Both the position numbers and the translations under genes were made by a program. Of a stretch of DNA of 64,000 nt, positions 1-8,564 are shown piece by piece. The notes beneath the pieces were generated by a model that saw only the letters and a list, made by a program, of their open reading frames with translations, was not told the DNA's origin and searched no databases. The number at the start of each line of letters is the position of its first letter. Positions within the stretch are counted from its first letter, which is position 1. Source of the DNA: Methylococcus geothermalis (GTDB lineage Bacteria > Pseudomonadota > Gammaproteobacteria > Methylococcales > Methylococcaceae); NCBI RefSeq assembly GCF_012769535.1, contig NZ_CP046565.1, forward strand, positions 3,253,501 through 3,317,500, read 5' to 3'.

Positions 1-2
1 TC

Positions 3-185
3 CAGGACTGCGAGACGGCACCGCGGCGATCCGGCATCCACGCGCACTACGATCAGCTTTGCGGACTTCCGGCGCCGATCCGGAAAAAAATGTGGCTATA
101 CCACTACCAAGACGGGCCCCTGCCCGACGCGGCCGGCGCGGGTTTCCACGGCTTCGTCCGGCAGGGGCAGGTTTTCGAGTTCTGA
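3..185 (+). CDS. C-terminal end of an MBL-fold metallohydrolase-like protein (partial)
   Basis: The reading frame is open from the left edge of the window and stops at TGA 183-185, so only about 60 C-terminal residues are present. The tail contains IHAHYDQLCGLPAPIR, KMWLYHYQDG and GFVRQGQVFEF. This is the style of ending seen in MBL-fold hydrolases related to class II cyclic-nucleotide phosphodiesterases; I recognise the tail only by resemblance. No metal-binding motif is inside the window. The response regulator on the opposite strand ends convergently 22 bases downstream. If it is a phosphodiesterase, it would sit beside two cyclase genes. That functional link is inference. Confidence 0.5.
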   Translation, partial: QDCETAPRRSGIHAHYDQLCGLPAPIRKKMWLYHYQDGPLPDAAGAGFHGFVRQGQVFEF

Positions 186-206
186 ACTCCAAAAGCCGGG
201 TGACGG

Positions 207-578
207 TCAGGTCCGCGGAACGAGCAGGGCTTCGATCTTGGCCAGCAGGCGGTCGAATTCGACCGGCTTGGTGTCGTAATCGTCGCAACCGGCTTCAATG
301 GCCTTGTCGCGGTCGCCGGACATGGCGTGGGCGGTCAGTGCGATGACCGGAATGCCGCGGGTCGCTTCTTCGGCCTTCAGTTTCCTGGTCGCCTCCCATC
401 CGTCCATGACCGGCAGGCTCATGTCCATCAGGACGACATCCGGCATTTCGGCCTGGGCCACCGCCACGCCTTCCGCGCCATCGACCGCAATGACCAGCTC
501 GTAGCCGCGCCGCAGCAGACGCCGGCTGAGCATGTCCCGATTCATCTCGTTGTCTTCCACCAGCAATATCTTCGCCAT
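207..578 (-). CDS. Single-domain response regulator (CheY-like)
   Basis: A 123-residue stand-alone receiver domain that begins MAKILLVEDNEMNRDML. The acidic pair (ED), the phospho-accepting Asp in DVVLMDMSLPVMDGW, the conserved Ala/Thr region (VIALTAHAM) and the Lys in DTKPVEFDRL are all present. There is no output domain, so it probably acts by protein contact or as a phosphorelay intermediate. The start at 578 is preferred because translation upstream runs through the neighbouring kinase gene and the receiver fold begins exactly there. The hybrid kinase gene ends 12 bases upstream on the same strand, so the two are likely cotranscribed and form a signalling pair. Confidence 0.9.
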   Translation of the reverse strand: MAKILLVEDNEMNRDMLSRRLLRRGYELVIAVDGAEGVAVAQAEMPDVVLMDMSLPVMDGWEATRKLKAEEATRGIPVIALTAHAMSGDRDKAIEAGCDDYDTKPVEFDRLLAKIEALLVPRT

Positions 579-589
579 GGCCGATTCTC

Positions 590-2686
590 CTAGGCTGTGA
601 TCCCAAGGCACGCACTGACCCGGTCGCCGAGCTCCTGCAGCAGCTCCTCCCTTCCCCGCGTCCCTTTGTTGACCACGTATTCTACGTAGCCGTTCAGGCG
701 CTGGCGATCTTCGGCGGTGAGATCCTTGGCGGTGACGACGATCACGGGTATCGAGCGCCAGGCTTCCTGCTGGCGCAATTCCTCCAGGAAACTGAAGCCA
801 TCCATTTCCGGCATCATCAGGTCCAGGACGATCAGTTCGGGACGGTTTTCCGCCACCCGTTCGAGCGCCACCAGCCCGTTTTCGGCTTCCTCGACCACCC
901 AGCCCTCGTGCTCCAGCATGCGCCGCATCAGCTCCCGGAGGTCGGCATGGTCTTCCACCAGCAGCACGGGACAAGGCGGATCGGCGCAGCGATACTTCTG
1001 CAACACCTTGGCCAGGTAGTCCCGGTCGATGGGCTTGGTCAGAAAATCGGTGGCGCCGAGGGCGAATCCCAGATTCCTCTCGTCCAGAAAGGTGGCCATG
1101 ATAACCGGAATCGGCGCCAGTTCCGGATCGGCCTTCAGCGCCGTCAATACCGCCCAGCCGTCCATTCCCGGCATCATGACGTCGAGAATGATCGCCCCCG
1201 GCCTCAGTTCCCTGGCGAGTTTCAGCCCTTTCTGACCGCTGTCCGCCTCCGCCGTGCGCAGGCCCTGCCGATCCAGGAAGCGCCGCATCAGGTCGCGCGC
1301 CGCCGGATCGTCGTCGATCACCAGCACGGTGGGAATCCCCTTGGCCAAAGCCGATCCAGGCTCCGCGGCCGGCCCCTTTTCCGGCACGCCGCCGTCGACG
1401 GGCAGGTGAATCGTGAAGGTCGAGCCGATCCCCGCCTCGCTCTCCACGGTGATGTCCCCGCCCATCATCTGGCAGAAACGGCGGCTCAGGACCAGCCCCA
1501 GGCCGGTGCCGCCGAAATTCCGCGTGGTCGACGCATCGGCCTGCGAAAACGCCTGGAAGAGGCGAGTCATCTGTTCCGGGGTGATGCCGATCCCGGTGTC
1601 GCGGACCGCGAAATGCAGCCAGTCCCTTCCAGCGACGCTTTCCCTGTCGACGGCCAGGGTGATGACACCGTCGCGGGTGAATTTGGAGGCATTGCTCAGC
1701 AGGTTGAACAGAGCCTGCCGCACCTTGGTCAAATCGGCCCGGATCGAGCCCGTGCCTTTGGCGTACTGGACCTCGAGGCGGTTGTTGTTCTTGGCGACCA
1801 CCGGCGCAATGGTCGCCACCACGTCGTCGAGCATGGGAACCACCTCGAAGGTCTCCAGGTAGACCTCCATTTTTCCCGCTTCGATCTTCGAAAGATCCAG
1901 CACGTCGTTGATCAGGGCCAGCAGATGCTTGCCGGACGCGCGGATCTTGTTCAGGTCGGCCAGTTCCTCTTCGCGCCCCGCATCCTCGGCATCTTCCGCC
2001 AGGATCTCGCTGTAGCCGATGATGGCGTTGAGCGGCGTGCGCAGCTCATGCGACATGTTGGCGAGGAATTCCGATTTGAGCCGCGTCGCTTCGAGGGCGG
2101 CATCGCGCGCTTCCGCCAGCTCGATGTGGGCGGCCTCCAGTTGCGACTTCCGCTGTTCCGACAGTTTCACCGCCTCGACGAGGCTCAGGACCTTGGGAAC
2201 CTGCAAGGGCAACACCAGCGCGGTAGCGACCGATACCACGGCAGTCAGGAGCTTGGTGTATCCGGACAGCCAGTAGCTCGCATTCCAGATCGTCCATGCC
2301 CCCATGAAATGGGTGACCGCGCAGGCGATGATGAACAGTCCGAAGGCCAGGAATATCCAGGAAAACGGTATGTCGCGGCGGGCCCGATGGATGAGATAGA
2401 CCAGGGTCGCCGAGATGCAGACGTAGGAAAGCCCGATCAGGAGATCGGTGCTCAGATGCAGCCACCACAGTTGCGGCACCCAAAGGTAGCACATGCCGTG
2501 CGGCATGAAGGACTGGCCGCTGACGCCGGTCGCAAACAGGTTCGCCGCCAGTTTCGGCCAGGAAAACAACACCATTGCGGCTATCGCCACGAGCACGAGC
2601 CCGTAGGAGAACCAGCGCAGCTGCGAGACCTGCTCGATACTCTCCGGATTGGGCGGACTTGCCGGGGAAATCTCTCGACTTGACAT
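590..2686 (-). CDS. Hybrid histidine kinase with ethylene-receptor-like N-terminal domain
   Basis: A 698-residue membrane sensor kinase. The start at 2686 is preferred because GGAGAG lies about eight bases upstream. Residues 24-43 form a first membrane helix. Residues 66-165 hold three more helices matching the ethylene-binding domain of plant ETR1 and cyanobacterial Etr1: an Asp (D81) in HLSTDLLIG, a Tyr seven residues later (Y88), and C122/H126 in ACAVTHFMGAW. These correspond to Asp25, Tyr32 and the copper ligands Cys65 and His69 of ETR1. HisKA follows (H213 in MSHELRTPLN), then an HATPase domain and two receiver domains (LDVMMPGMDGW, LDLMMPEMDGF). In the second receiver the usual KP is replaced by NKG. 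The family links such domains to ethylene or small-olefin sensing through bound copper; the ligand here is inferred. The single-domain regulator directly downstream is the likely partner. Confidence 0.9.
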   Translation of the reverse strand: MSSREISPASPPNPESIEQVSQLRWFSYGLVLVAIAAMVLFSWPKLAANLFATGVSGQSFMPHGMCYLWVPQLWWLHLSTDLLIGLSYVCISATLVYLIHRARRDIPFSWIFLAFGLFIIACAVTHFMGAWTIWNASYWLSGYTKLLTAVVSVATALVLPLQVPKVLSLVEAVKLSEQRKSQLEAAHIELAEARDAALEATRLKSEFLANMSHELRTPLNAIIGYSEILAEDAEDAGREEELADLNKIRASGKHLLALINDVLDLSKIEAGKMEVYLETFEVVPMLDDVVATIAPVVAKNNNRLEVQYAKGTGSIRADLTKVRQALFNLLSNASKFTRDGVITLAVDRESVAGRDWLHFAVRDTGIGITPEQMTRLFQAFSQADASTTRNFGGTGLGLVLSRRFCQMMGGDITVESEAGIGSTFTIHLPVDGGVPEKGPAAEPGSALAKGIPTVLVIDDDPAARDLMRRFLDRQGLRTAEADSGQKGLKLARELRPGAIILDVMMPGMDGWAVLTALKADPELAPIPVIMATFLDERNLGFALGATDFLTKPIDRDYLAKVLQKYRCADPPCPVLLVEDHADLRELMRRMLEHEGWVVEEAENGLVALERVAENRPELIVLDLMMPEMDGFSFLEELRQQEAWRSIPVIVVTAKDLTAEDRQRLNGYVEYVVNKGTRGREELLQELGDRVSACLGITA

Positions 2687-2775
2687 GATCAGCTCTCCGA
2701 TGGGCATTGACCGGGGCACGGCGCACAGAGCCCGGCGGCCTGCCCCTGTTGACAGCGTTTACGGAAATCGGTGGA

Positions 2776-4548
2776 ATGTCAAGGCGCCTTCCAGAGACCA
2801 GTCTGGCGGAATCGGTAGGGATATCCGACCTGCGCCGGACGGCAATGAGGTCGCTCGAAACCCCTTCGAAGCCTGAGCGGGCATGGATTTTCGAAGCCGA
2901 CCCTCAAGTCTTTGCGAGGCACCATGGACCACACGGACTCGACGCCGATTCATCGGCCGCCCGCGCCATGACCGGCACGACGGCGACGTCTCCCGACAAC
3001 CGGGGGAAACTCGGCCTGGCCAAGATCCGCCATGGCCTGCGGACGCCCATCAACCATATCATCGGCTATGCCGAAATCCTCCGGGAGGAAGCCGCCGACA
3101 CCCTGCCCGCCGCTTTCGTCACAGACCTGGAAAAGATCCACAGCAGCGGCTACATCCTGCTGGCGCTGATCAACCGGCATCTGGGCGAGGACTGCACGCC
3201 CAACGCGGAACCCGATATCCACGCCCTCAGCCATGAGCTTCGCACCCCGGTGAATCACATCATCGGCTACGGCGAACTGCTGGCCGAACAGTGCGACGAA
3301 CTGGGTCAACCGGAACTCAAGCCCGACCTCGCCCGGATCGTTTCCGCCGCCCACACCTGGCTGGAGATGATGGAGGAACATTTCGGCAAGCATTCGAATC
3401 CGCCTCCCGAACCACCCTCGAACCCACCACCTCCGGCCGCGAATTCCCCGAGCCTGCGGGACCACTGGGTCAGCATCCCTCCCACCGAAGCCCCCTCCCG
3501 CAACCTTTGCACCGGTCATCTATTGCTGGCGGACGACGACGAACCCAATCGCGACCTGCTGCGCAGAAGGCTGGAAAAGCTGGGCTACCGCATCACGACG
3601 TGCGGGGACGGCCGGGAAGCGCTGGCGCTGGTCCGCGACACCCTGCCGGACTTGGTGCTGCTGGACATGCTGATGCCCGAACTCAATGGCGACGAAGTCC
3701 TGGTCCGCATCAAATCCGACGAAACCCTGAGCCACGTGCCAGTCATCATGATCTCGGCGTTGGACCAGGTGGAGGGCATCGCCCATTGCATCGAGCTCGG
3801 TGCGGAAGACTACCTCGCCAAGCCCTTCAATCCGATCGTCCTGCGCGCGCGCATCGGCGCCGTGCTGGAGAAAAAGCGGCTGCGCGACCTCGAGCAGGTT
3901 TACCTGAAGCAGATCGACGGGGAACGGGCGCGTTCCGACCGGCTGCTGCTGAACATCCTCCCTCAGCCCATCGCCGACCGGCTGAAAAAGGGCGAAGGCC
4001 ATATCGTGAACACCTTCGACGAGGTCACGGTGATGTTCGCGGATCTGGCGGGCTTCACCGCCTTGTCCGCGGCGATGCCGCCCACCCAGCTGGTGCGCCT
4101 GCTCGACCGGATTTTTTCAGCCTTCGACGAACTGGCGGACCGGCACGGCCTGGAGAAGATCAAGACCATCGGCGACGCCTACATGGCTGCCGCCGGCCTG
4201 CCGTTCCCGCACCAGGACCACGCGGCCGCCGCCGCCCGCATGGCCTTGGACATGCACCGGACCATCGACCGGATCGGCGCCCAGTGCCCGGCCGAACTGA
4301 AAATGCGGATCGGCATCTGCACCGGTCCCGTCATCGCCGGCACGATCGGCCAGAAGAAGTTTATTTACGACCTCTGGGGCGATACCGTCAACACGGCGAG
4401 CCGCATGGAGTCGCACGGCCTGCCCGGCCGTACGCAGGTCGCCGCCAGCACCTACGGACTGCTCCGCGGCCGTTTCGAGTTCGAAGAACGCGGCACCATC
4501 GACATCCGGGGTAAAGGCCCGATGAAGGCTTATCTCCTTACCTCATGA
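2776..4548 (+). CDS. HisKA-like / receiver / class III adenylate cyclase
   Basis: About 590 residues. It starts divergently from the hybrid kinase. The start is uncertain: ATG at 2776 is used, with ATG 2845 and 2968 as alternatives, none with a strong ribosome site. Two HisKA-like dimerisation helices come first, one degenerate (IRHGLRTPINHIIGYAEIL) and one with a regular H-box (SHELRTPVNHIIGYGELL), but there is no HATPase domain. A proline-rich linker leads to a full receiver domain (LLADDDEPNRDLL, VLLDMLMPELNG, KPFNP). The C-terminal 180 residues are a class III cyclase with metal-binding Asp residues in FADLAGFT and TIGDAYMA. Lys in KKFIYDLWGDTVNTA and the Asp after it favour ATP over GTP. 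It is likely a cytosolic cAMP synthase switched by phosphorylation of its receiver, possibly by a neighbouring kinase. Confidence 0.88.
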   Translation: MSRRLPETSLAESVGISDLRRTAMRSLETPSKPERAWIFEADPQVFARHHGPHGLDADSSAARAMTGTTATSPDNRGKLGLAKIRHGLRTPINHIIGYAEILREEAADTLPAAFVTDLEKIHSSGYILLALINRHLGEDCTPNAEPDIHALSHELRTPVNHIIGYGELLAEQCDELGQPELKPDLARIVSAAHTWLEMMEEHFGKHSNPPPEPPSNPPPPAANSPSLRDHWVSIPPTEAPSRNLCTGHLLLADDDEPNRDLLRRRLEKLGYRITTCGDGREALALVRDTLPDLVLLDMLMPELNGDEVLVRIKSDETLSHVPVIMISALDQVEGIAHCIELGAEDYLAKPFNPIVLRARIGAVLEKKRLRDLEQVYLKQIDGERARSDRLLLNILPQPIADRLKKGEGHIVNTFDEVTVMFADLAGFTALSAAMPPTQLVRLLDRIFSAFDELADRHGLEKIKTIGDAYMAAAGLPFPHQDHAAAAARMALDMHRTIDRIGAQCPAELKMRIGICTGPVIAGTIGQKKFIYDLWGDTVNTASRMESHGLPGRTQVAASTYGLLRGRFEFEERGTIDIRGKGPMKAYLLTS

Positions 4549-4601
4549 AGAACGCCTTCCTTCAGCCTATCGGCCGGTGCCCCAAAGACGAGTGAACCCG
4601 T

Positions 4602-5588
4602 ATGCCTAAGGTCACGTATTTTCATGAAATCACTTTCGAGGACATCCCGGAAGGACAGACCTTGCTCGATGTTTCGATCCATCACAGGATTCCCCATCTT
4701 CACCAGTGCGGCGGCCAGGCGCGCTGCACCACTTGCCGAATTCAGATTCTCGATGGACTTTCCAATGTCTCGCCGCCCAGCCCTCTGGAGAAAAAAGTGG
4801 CGTCCGAACGCGGGTGGGACGAATTCACCCGGCTGGCCTGTCAGACCCATGTGCACGGGGATGTGGTCGTTCGGCGGCTGCTCGACAACTCCCAGGACAT
4901 CATCGTGCTCGACCTGGAAGAACTTCACGGGGGAAGCGCCGGCGAAGGCAAGGAACTCGATTTGGCCGTGCTTTTCTCCGACATTCGGGACTTTACGACC
5001 CACAGCGAACAAAACCTGCCCTACGACATCGTGCATATGCTGAACCGCTATTTCACCGCGGCGGCCGAACCGGTGCTCAACAACAACGGCTTTATCGACA
5101 AGTACATCGGAGACGGCATCCTGGCGGCGTTCGGCACCCGCGACGAATCCCCGGAAACCGCCTGCCGGAATGCGGTCCGCGCAGCGCTTGGAATGCTGGA
5201 GGCCGCACGCCGGCTTGCCCCGACGCTCGAACAGCAGTTCCATGTTCCCTTGCATATCGGCATCGGCATCCATTTCGGAACCGTCATCCTGGGCCGCATC
5301 GGCCACCCCGGCAAGCGGCAGATCACGGTGATCGGCGATACGGTCAACACGGCGAGCCGGATCGAGAGCATGACCAAAGAGTTTGCGACCCCGATCCTGC
5401 TCAGCGACAGCGTGGTCAGCCAGCAGGGATACGGCGTCAGCCGTATCGATTACGACAAGTTGTTGCGCGTGCTGATCGGAACCCTGGAGGAATTCCTCGC
5501 CGAGGAATTCACGCCGGAAGTCCAGCATGCCTGGAGAACCGTATACGGCATGATCGCGGAAACGATGATCGAAGCCGCCGAAAACTGA
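4602..5588 (+). CDS. [2Fe-2S] ferredoxin-class III cyclase fusion
   Basis: A 328-residue protein that joins an N-terminal plant-type ferredoxin domain (about residues 1-95) to a class III nucleotide cyclase (about 118-300). The cluster ligands are visible as C36, C42, C45 and C80. The cyclase has the metal Asp residues D127 (LFSDIRDFT) and D171 (KYIGDGILAAF) and the motif GDTVNTASRIES. The known family pattern suggests cAMP output regulated by cluster redox state or oxygen. The gene starts 53 bases after the receiver-cyclase and runs in the same direction, so the two may form one transcript. There is no membrane segment. Whether it makes cAMP or cGMP cannot be settled by eye; Lys in KRQITVIGDTVN favours ATP. 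Confidence 0.9.
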   Translation: MPKVTYFHEITFEDIPEGQTLLDVSIHHRIPHLHQCGGQARCTTCRIQILDGLSNVSPPSPLEKKVASERGWDEFTRLACQTHVHGDVVVRRLLDNSQDIIVLDLEELHGGSAGEGKELDLAVLFSDIRDFTTHSEQNLPYDIVHMLNRYFTAAAEPVLNNNGFIDKYIGDGILAAFGTRDESPETACRNAVRAALGMLEAARRLAPTLEQQFHVPLHIGIGIHFGTVILGRIGHPGKRQITVIGDTVNTASRIESMTKEFATPILLSDSVVSQQGYGVSRIDYDKLLRVLIGTLEEFLAEEFTPEVQHAWRTVYGMIAETMIEAAEN

Positions 5589-5692
5589 AGCGAATCGACG
5601 GCATCGGCGTAACCGTCTGGCCTCCGGAGCCGGCGGATCTCAAGCAAAAGAATGCCTCGAACGCATCCACCCAGAGCAGCCGAGAAGAGCAG

Positions 5693-7774
5693 ATGAAAAG
5701 CCCAGCGGAACATATCGACACCCAGCGCGTCATGGTCGGGACCGACAGGTCCGAAACGGCGGATCAGGCGGTCCGATGGGCCGCATCGTTCGCCGAACGG
5801 TACGGCGCCGAACTCTTCGTGGCGCAGGTGATTTCGCCCAGGAATCCGGCGTCCACGGAATACGGCGCCGCCGAACGAACCCAGGCCGCGCTGGCGGGCG
5901 ACGAACTCGCTGCCTACGCCCGCCAGCTCGCCGGTGCGCGCGGCCACGGAGTGGTCCTCATCGACCCGGATCCCGCCGCGGCGATCGTCCGCGCGGCCGA
6001 GCAGGAGAATATCGACGTGCTCGTCGTCGGCAACCTGGGCATGGCCGGTCGGAAGGAATTCCTGCTGGGCAACGTGCCGAACCGCATCAGCCACAACGCC
6101 CGCTGCACGGTGGTGATCGTGAATACCATGCCGACCGGTGACCAGCCATCCAAACCCTCCCAGACTTTCGTCCGAGGCAGAGAGCCGGCGCCCACCGAGC
6201 CCCGTCTGATGGCGCGGGGCGGCCAGATCGCGGCAGTGATGGCAAAGCACGGATTGAAGGAACTGTTCGGACGCCCGGACGAGGAAGGATCGACCGGCCG
6301 GCGGCGGCAGGCCAAACGGCTGCGCTCGGCGCTCGAGGAACTCGGCCCCACCTTTTCCAAGCTCGGCCAAATCCTGTCGACTCGGCCCGACCTGCTGCCC
6401 CCCGAGTACATCGAGGAACTGGAGAAGCTGCAGGACCACGTGCCGCCGCTGACCGAGCGGGAAGTCGTCGGGGTGTTCGAGCGGGAACTCGGCGTGCCCT
6501 GGGAGGACGTGTTCGAGTCGATCGAGCCGAAACCGCTGGCTGCCGGCACCATCGCCCAGGTTCACCGCGCCACGCTGGTGGGGGGAAGCCGGATCGTGGT
6601 CAAGGTGCAGCGGCCCAACGCCCGGGAGGAGATCGAACAGGACCTCGCCCTGCTGGAGGTGTTCGCCGAAAAGGTCGGGGAGCGCCCGGCCCTGAAGAAA
6701 GTCATCGACATGGAGGCGGTCTTCAAGCACCTCTCCTCATCGCTGCACCGCGAACTCGACTTCCGGCAGGAGGCCGAGAACATCGCGCGGATGCGGGAGG
6801 TCCTCATGGGCTACGACCGTCTCAGCGTCCCCGCGATCTATAACGACTTGTCGACCTCGCGCATCCTGGTGATGGAAGAAATCCAGGGCGTGCCGGTGGT
6901 GGAAGCGCCGGAAGGCCCCGAGCGGTCGAAGGCCGCCCGGCAACTGCTGGAAAGCTATTACAAGCAGATTCTCGTCGACGGCTTCTTCCACGCCGACCCG
7001 CACCCCGGCAACCTGAAATGGTGGAACGAGCGGATCTATTTTCTCGATTTCGGGATGGTCGGGGACGTCGGCCCCGAGGTCCGCGAAAATCTCATGCTGC
7101 TGCTGATGGCGTTCTGGCAGGGCGATGCCGTGTTCCTCAGCGAAGTCACGCTGATGCTGGCTGGCGCCACCGACCGAAGCGATCTGGACATCGCCCGCTT
7201 CCAGGCCGAAATCGGCGAGCTGATGGCGAAATACCGGACCGCGGCGCTGGCGGACATGCAGATCGGCGTGATTCTCCAGGAAATGTGCGAGATCGCGCTG
7301 CGTTACGAGGTCCCCATGCCGGCTTCACTGACGCTGATCGGCAAGGCGCTGGCCCAGGTCCAGATGGCCACGGCGCGGCTGGACCCCACGCTCGATCCTT
7401 TCGACATCGCCGGCCATTTCCTGATGCGGTCGATGTTCAAGGGCATGCGTTCCCGGCTCGATCCGAAGGCTCTGATTTACCAATCCCAGAAGCTGCAGGT
7501 GCGGGCCACACGGGTGATCGACGCGCTGGAACGCCTGGTCGGCGCCCGGCCGGGACCCAAGCTCGAGGTGAAATTCCGCGCCAACACGCTCGAAGACGCC
7601 GTGCGCCGAACCGGGCACCGCGTGGCCTTGGGGCTGACGGCCGCCGCCAGCGTGCTTGCCGCCGGACTCACGGCCGGCTCGGCGGCGGTCGCTGAATGGA
7701 TATCCGCGGGCTTTGGCGTCAGCGGCGCTGTGCTGACCCTCGGTTTGATCGCCGATGCGATGCGCCGGCGCTGA
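5693..7774 (+). CDS. Universal stress protein fused to UbiB/ABC1-family kinase
   Basis: A 693-residue protein. Residues about 10-145 are a UspA domain, with MVGTDRSETADQAVRWA at its start and the nucleotide loop GNLGMAGRKEFLLGN. Residues about 200-600 are a UbiB/ADCK-type atypical kinase: the KxGQ motif (FSKLGQILSTRPDLLP), the catalytic loop DGFFHADPHPGNL, and the metal-binding LDFGMVGD. The last 60 residues hold two hydrophobic helices, as in other membrane-associated UbiB proteins. The start at 5693 follows GAGAAGAGC. UbiB family members support ubiquinone biosynthesis; a covalently attached Usp domain suggests stress- or ATP-responsive control, which is inference. It is 104 bases downstream of the ferredoxin-cyclase. 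Confidence 0.9.
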   Translation: MKSPAEHIDTQRVMVGTDRSETADQAVRWAASFAERYGAELFVAQVISPRNPASTEYGAAERTQAALAGDELAAYARQLAGARGHGVVLIDPDPAAAIVRAAEQENIDVLVVGNLGMAGRKEFLLGNVPNRISHNARCTVVIVNTMPTGDQPSKPSQTFVRGREPAPTEPRLMARGGQIAAVMAKHGLKELFGRPDEEGSTGRRRQAKRLRSALEELGPTFSKLGQILSTRPDLLPPEYIEELEKLQDHVPPLTEREVVGVFERELGVPWEDVFESIEPKPLAAGTIAQVHRATLVGGSRIVVKVQRPNAREEIEQDLALLEVFAEKVGERPALKKVIDMEAVFKHLSSSLHRELDFRQEAENIARMREVLMGYDRLSVPAIYNDLSTSRILVMEEIQGVPVVEAPEGPERSKAARQLLESYYKQILVDGFFHADPHPGNLKWWNERIYFLDFGMVGDVGPEVRENLMLLLMAFWQGDAVFLSEVTLMLAGATDRSDLDIARFQAEIGELMAKYRTAALADMQIGVILQEMCEIALRYEVPMPASLTLIGKALAQVQMATARLDPTLDPFDIAGHFLMRSMFKGMRSRLDPKALIYQSQKLQVRATRVIDALERLVGARPGPKLEVKFRANTLEDAVRRTGHRVALGLTAAASVLAAGLTAGSAAVAEWISAGFGVSGAVLTLGLIADAMRRR

Positions 7775-7826
7775 GTCCCGAGGAGCGATCATGATGCACC
7801 GGATCGGTTTGCCCAAACCGGCCGGT

Positions 7827-7985
7827 TCAAAGTTCTGATGCGTCGCAGGACGGGCTCTTGGCACCGCCGCTGCGGATCGAACGCAGGATGGATTTCTCGA
7901 GCCCGTAAGCCATGATGGCCATGACCAGCCCGACCAGCCGTCGCTCCAGCCGCTGAAAGAAAGATCTCCGAGATCGACCGTTCAT
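7827..7985 (-). CDS. Small basic hydrophobic protein (52 aa)
   Basis: A short frame with a good ribosome site (GGAGAGAAGGC before ATG). The product begins MNGRSRRSFFQRLERRL, followed by a hydrophobic stretch LVGLVMAIMAYGLE and a basic tail ending SCDASEL. It looks like a single amphipathic or membrane-anchored helix flanked by Arg-rich ends. It is convergent with the Usp-UbiB gene. I do not recognise a family. The rest of the 7775-8039 gap shows nothing else. Confidence 0.5.
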   Translation of the reverse strand: MNGRSRRSFFQRLERRLVGLVMAIMAYGLEKSILRSIRSGGAKSPSCDASEL

Positions 7986-8039
7986 GCCTTCTCTCCCGCC
8001 CGATGGGCAAACCCAAGGCGCTGCCTAAACGGCGAGTCC

Positions 8040-8528
8040 TCAGGGAATGTCAAACTCCCGCTCATCCTCCGGCGTGCCGGACCCTTGAAAGAAGTCCGGA
8101 CCGAGTTCGGAAACCGGAGCGCCCTTGCAGCGGAAATTCGCGATGAGCTTGCCGCCCTTGTCGACGACGACGCCGTCCTTTTTCCAGCCCTTGCCGCTGC
8201 CGGTATAGACCACGTAGTTGTACTCGCCCTTGCTGAAGCGCAGAAAGGCGCCGCCGCCACCGGAATACATCAGGGTTTCGCCCTTGACGGAATTCGCCGG
8301 ATGGGCGGCCGGATCGGGCAACTTGATTTCCGGATGGCCTTCCGGGCCGAACCGATACTGGATGGAACCCGCCGTCGGCGACAGCTCCTTCGACGCGCAG
8401 ACCGACACGATCTTCTCGCCCACACTGCAAGAGAACACCGTTTTCTCCTCGGCGGTACAGTGGCTGGCCGCTGCGTGTGAAACAGCCGGGACCAGGCCGA
8501 GCGCCAACAAACCCGCAATGCTTTTCAT
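8040..8528 (-). CDS. Exported hypothetical protein
   Basis: 162 residues with a clear signal peptide (MKSIAGLLALGLVPAVSHAA). The mature part has four Cys residues (SHCTAEE, SCSVGEK, SVCASKE, NFRCKG), which could form two disulfides in the periplasm. A Gly-rich GGGGAFLRFSKGEYNYVVYTG stretch suggests a small beta-barrel or lysozyme-inhibitor-like fold. That fold is a guess. The gene lies alone between the Usp-UbiB region and a toxin remnant, with no operon partner. Confidence 0.75.
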   Translation of the reverse strand: MKSIAGLLALGLVPAVSHAAASHCTAEEKTVFSCSVGEKIVSVCASKELSPTAGSIQYRFGPEGHPEIKLPDPAAHPANSVKGETLMYSGGGGAFLRFSKGEYNYVVYTGSGKGWKKDGVVVDKGGKLIANFRCKGAPVSELGPDFFQGSGTPEDEREFDIP

Positions 8529-8564
8529 TTGCCCCCCTGACGAGCCGGAAAGGCCGATCTTACT

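Noticed and set aside
908-2683. A 591-codon plus-strand frame opposite the hybrid kinase.
   Set aside because: It is antisense to a gene with full domain support and has Gln/His/Arg-rich shadow composition, as do similar long frames opposite the cyclase, nirB and nasA genes.
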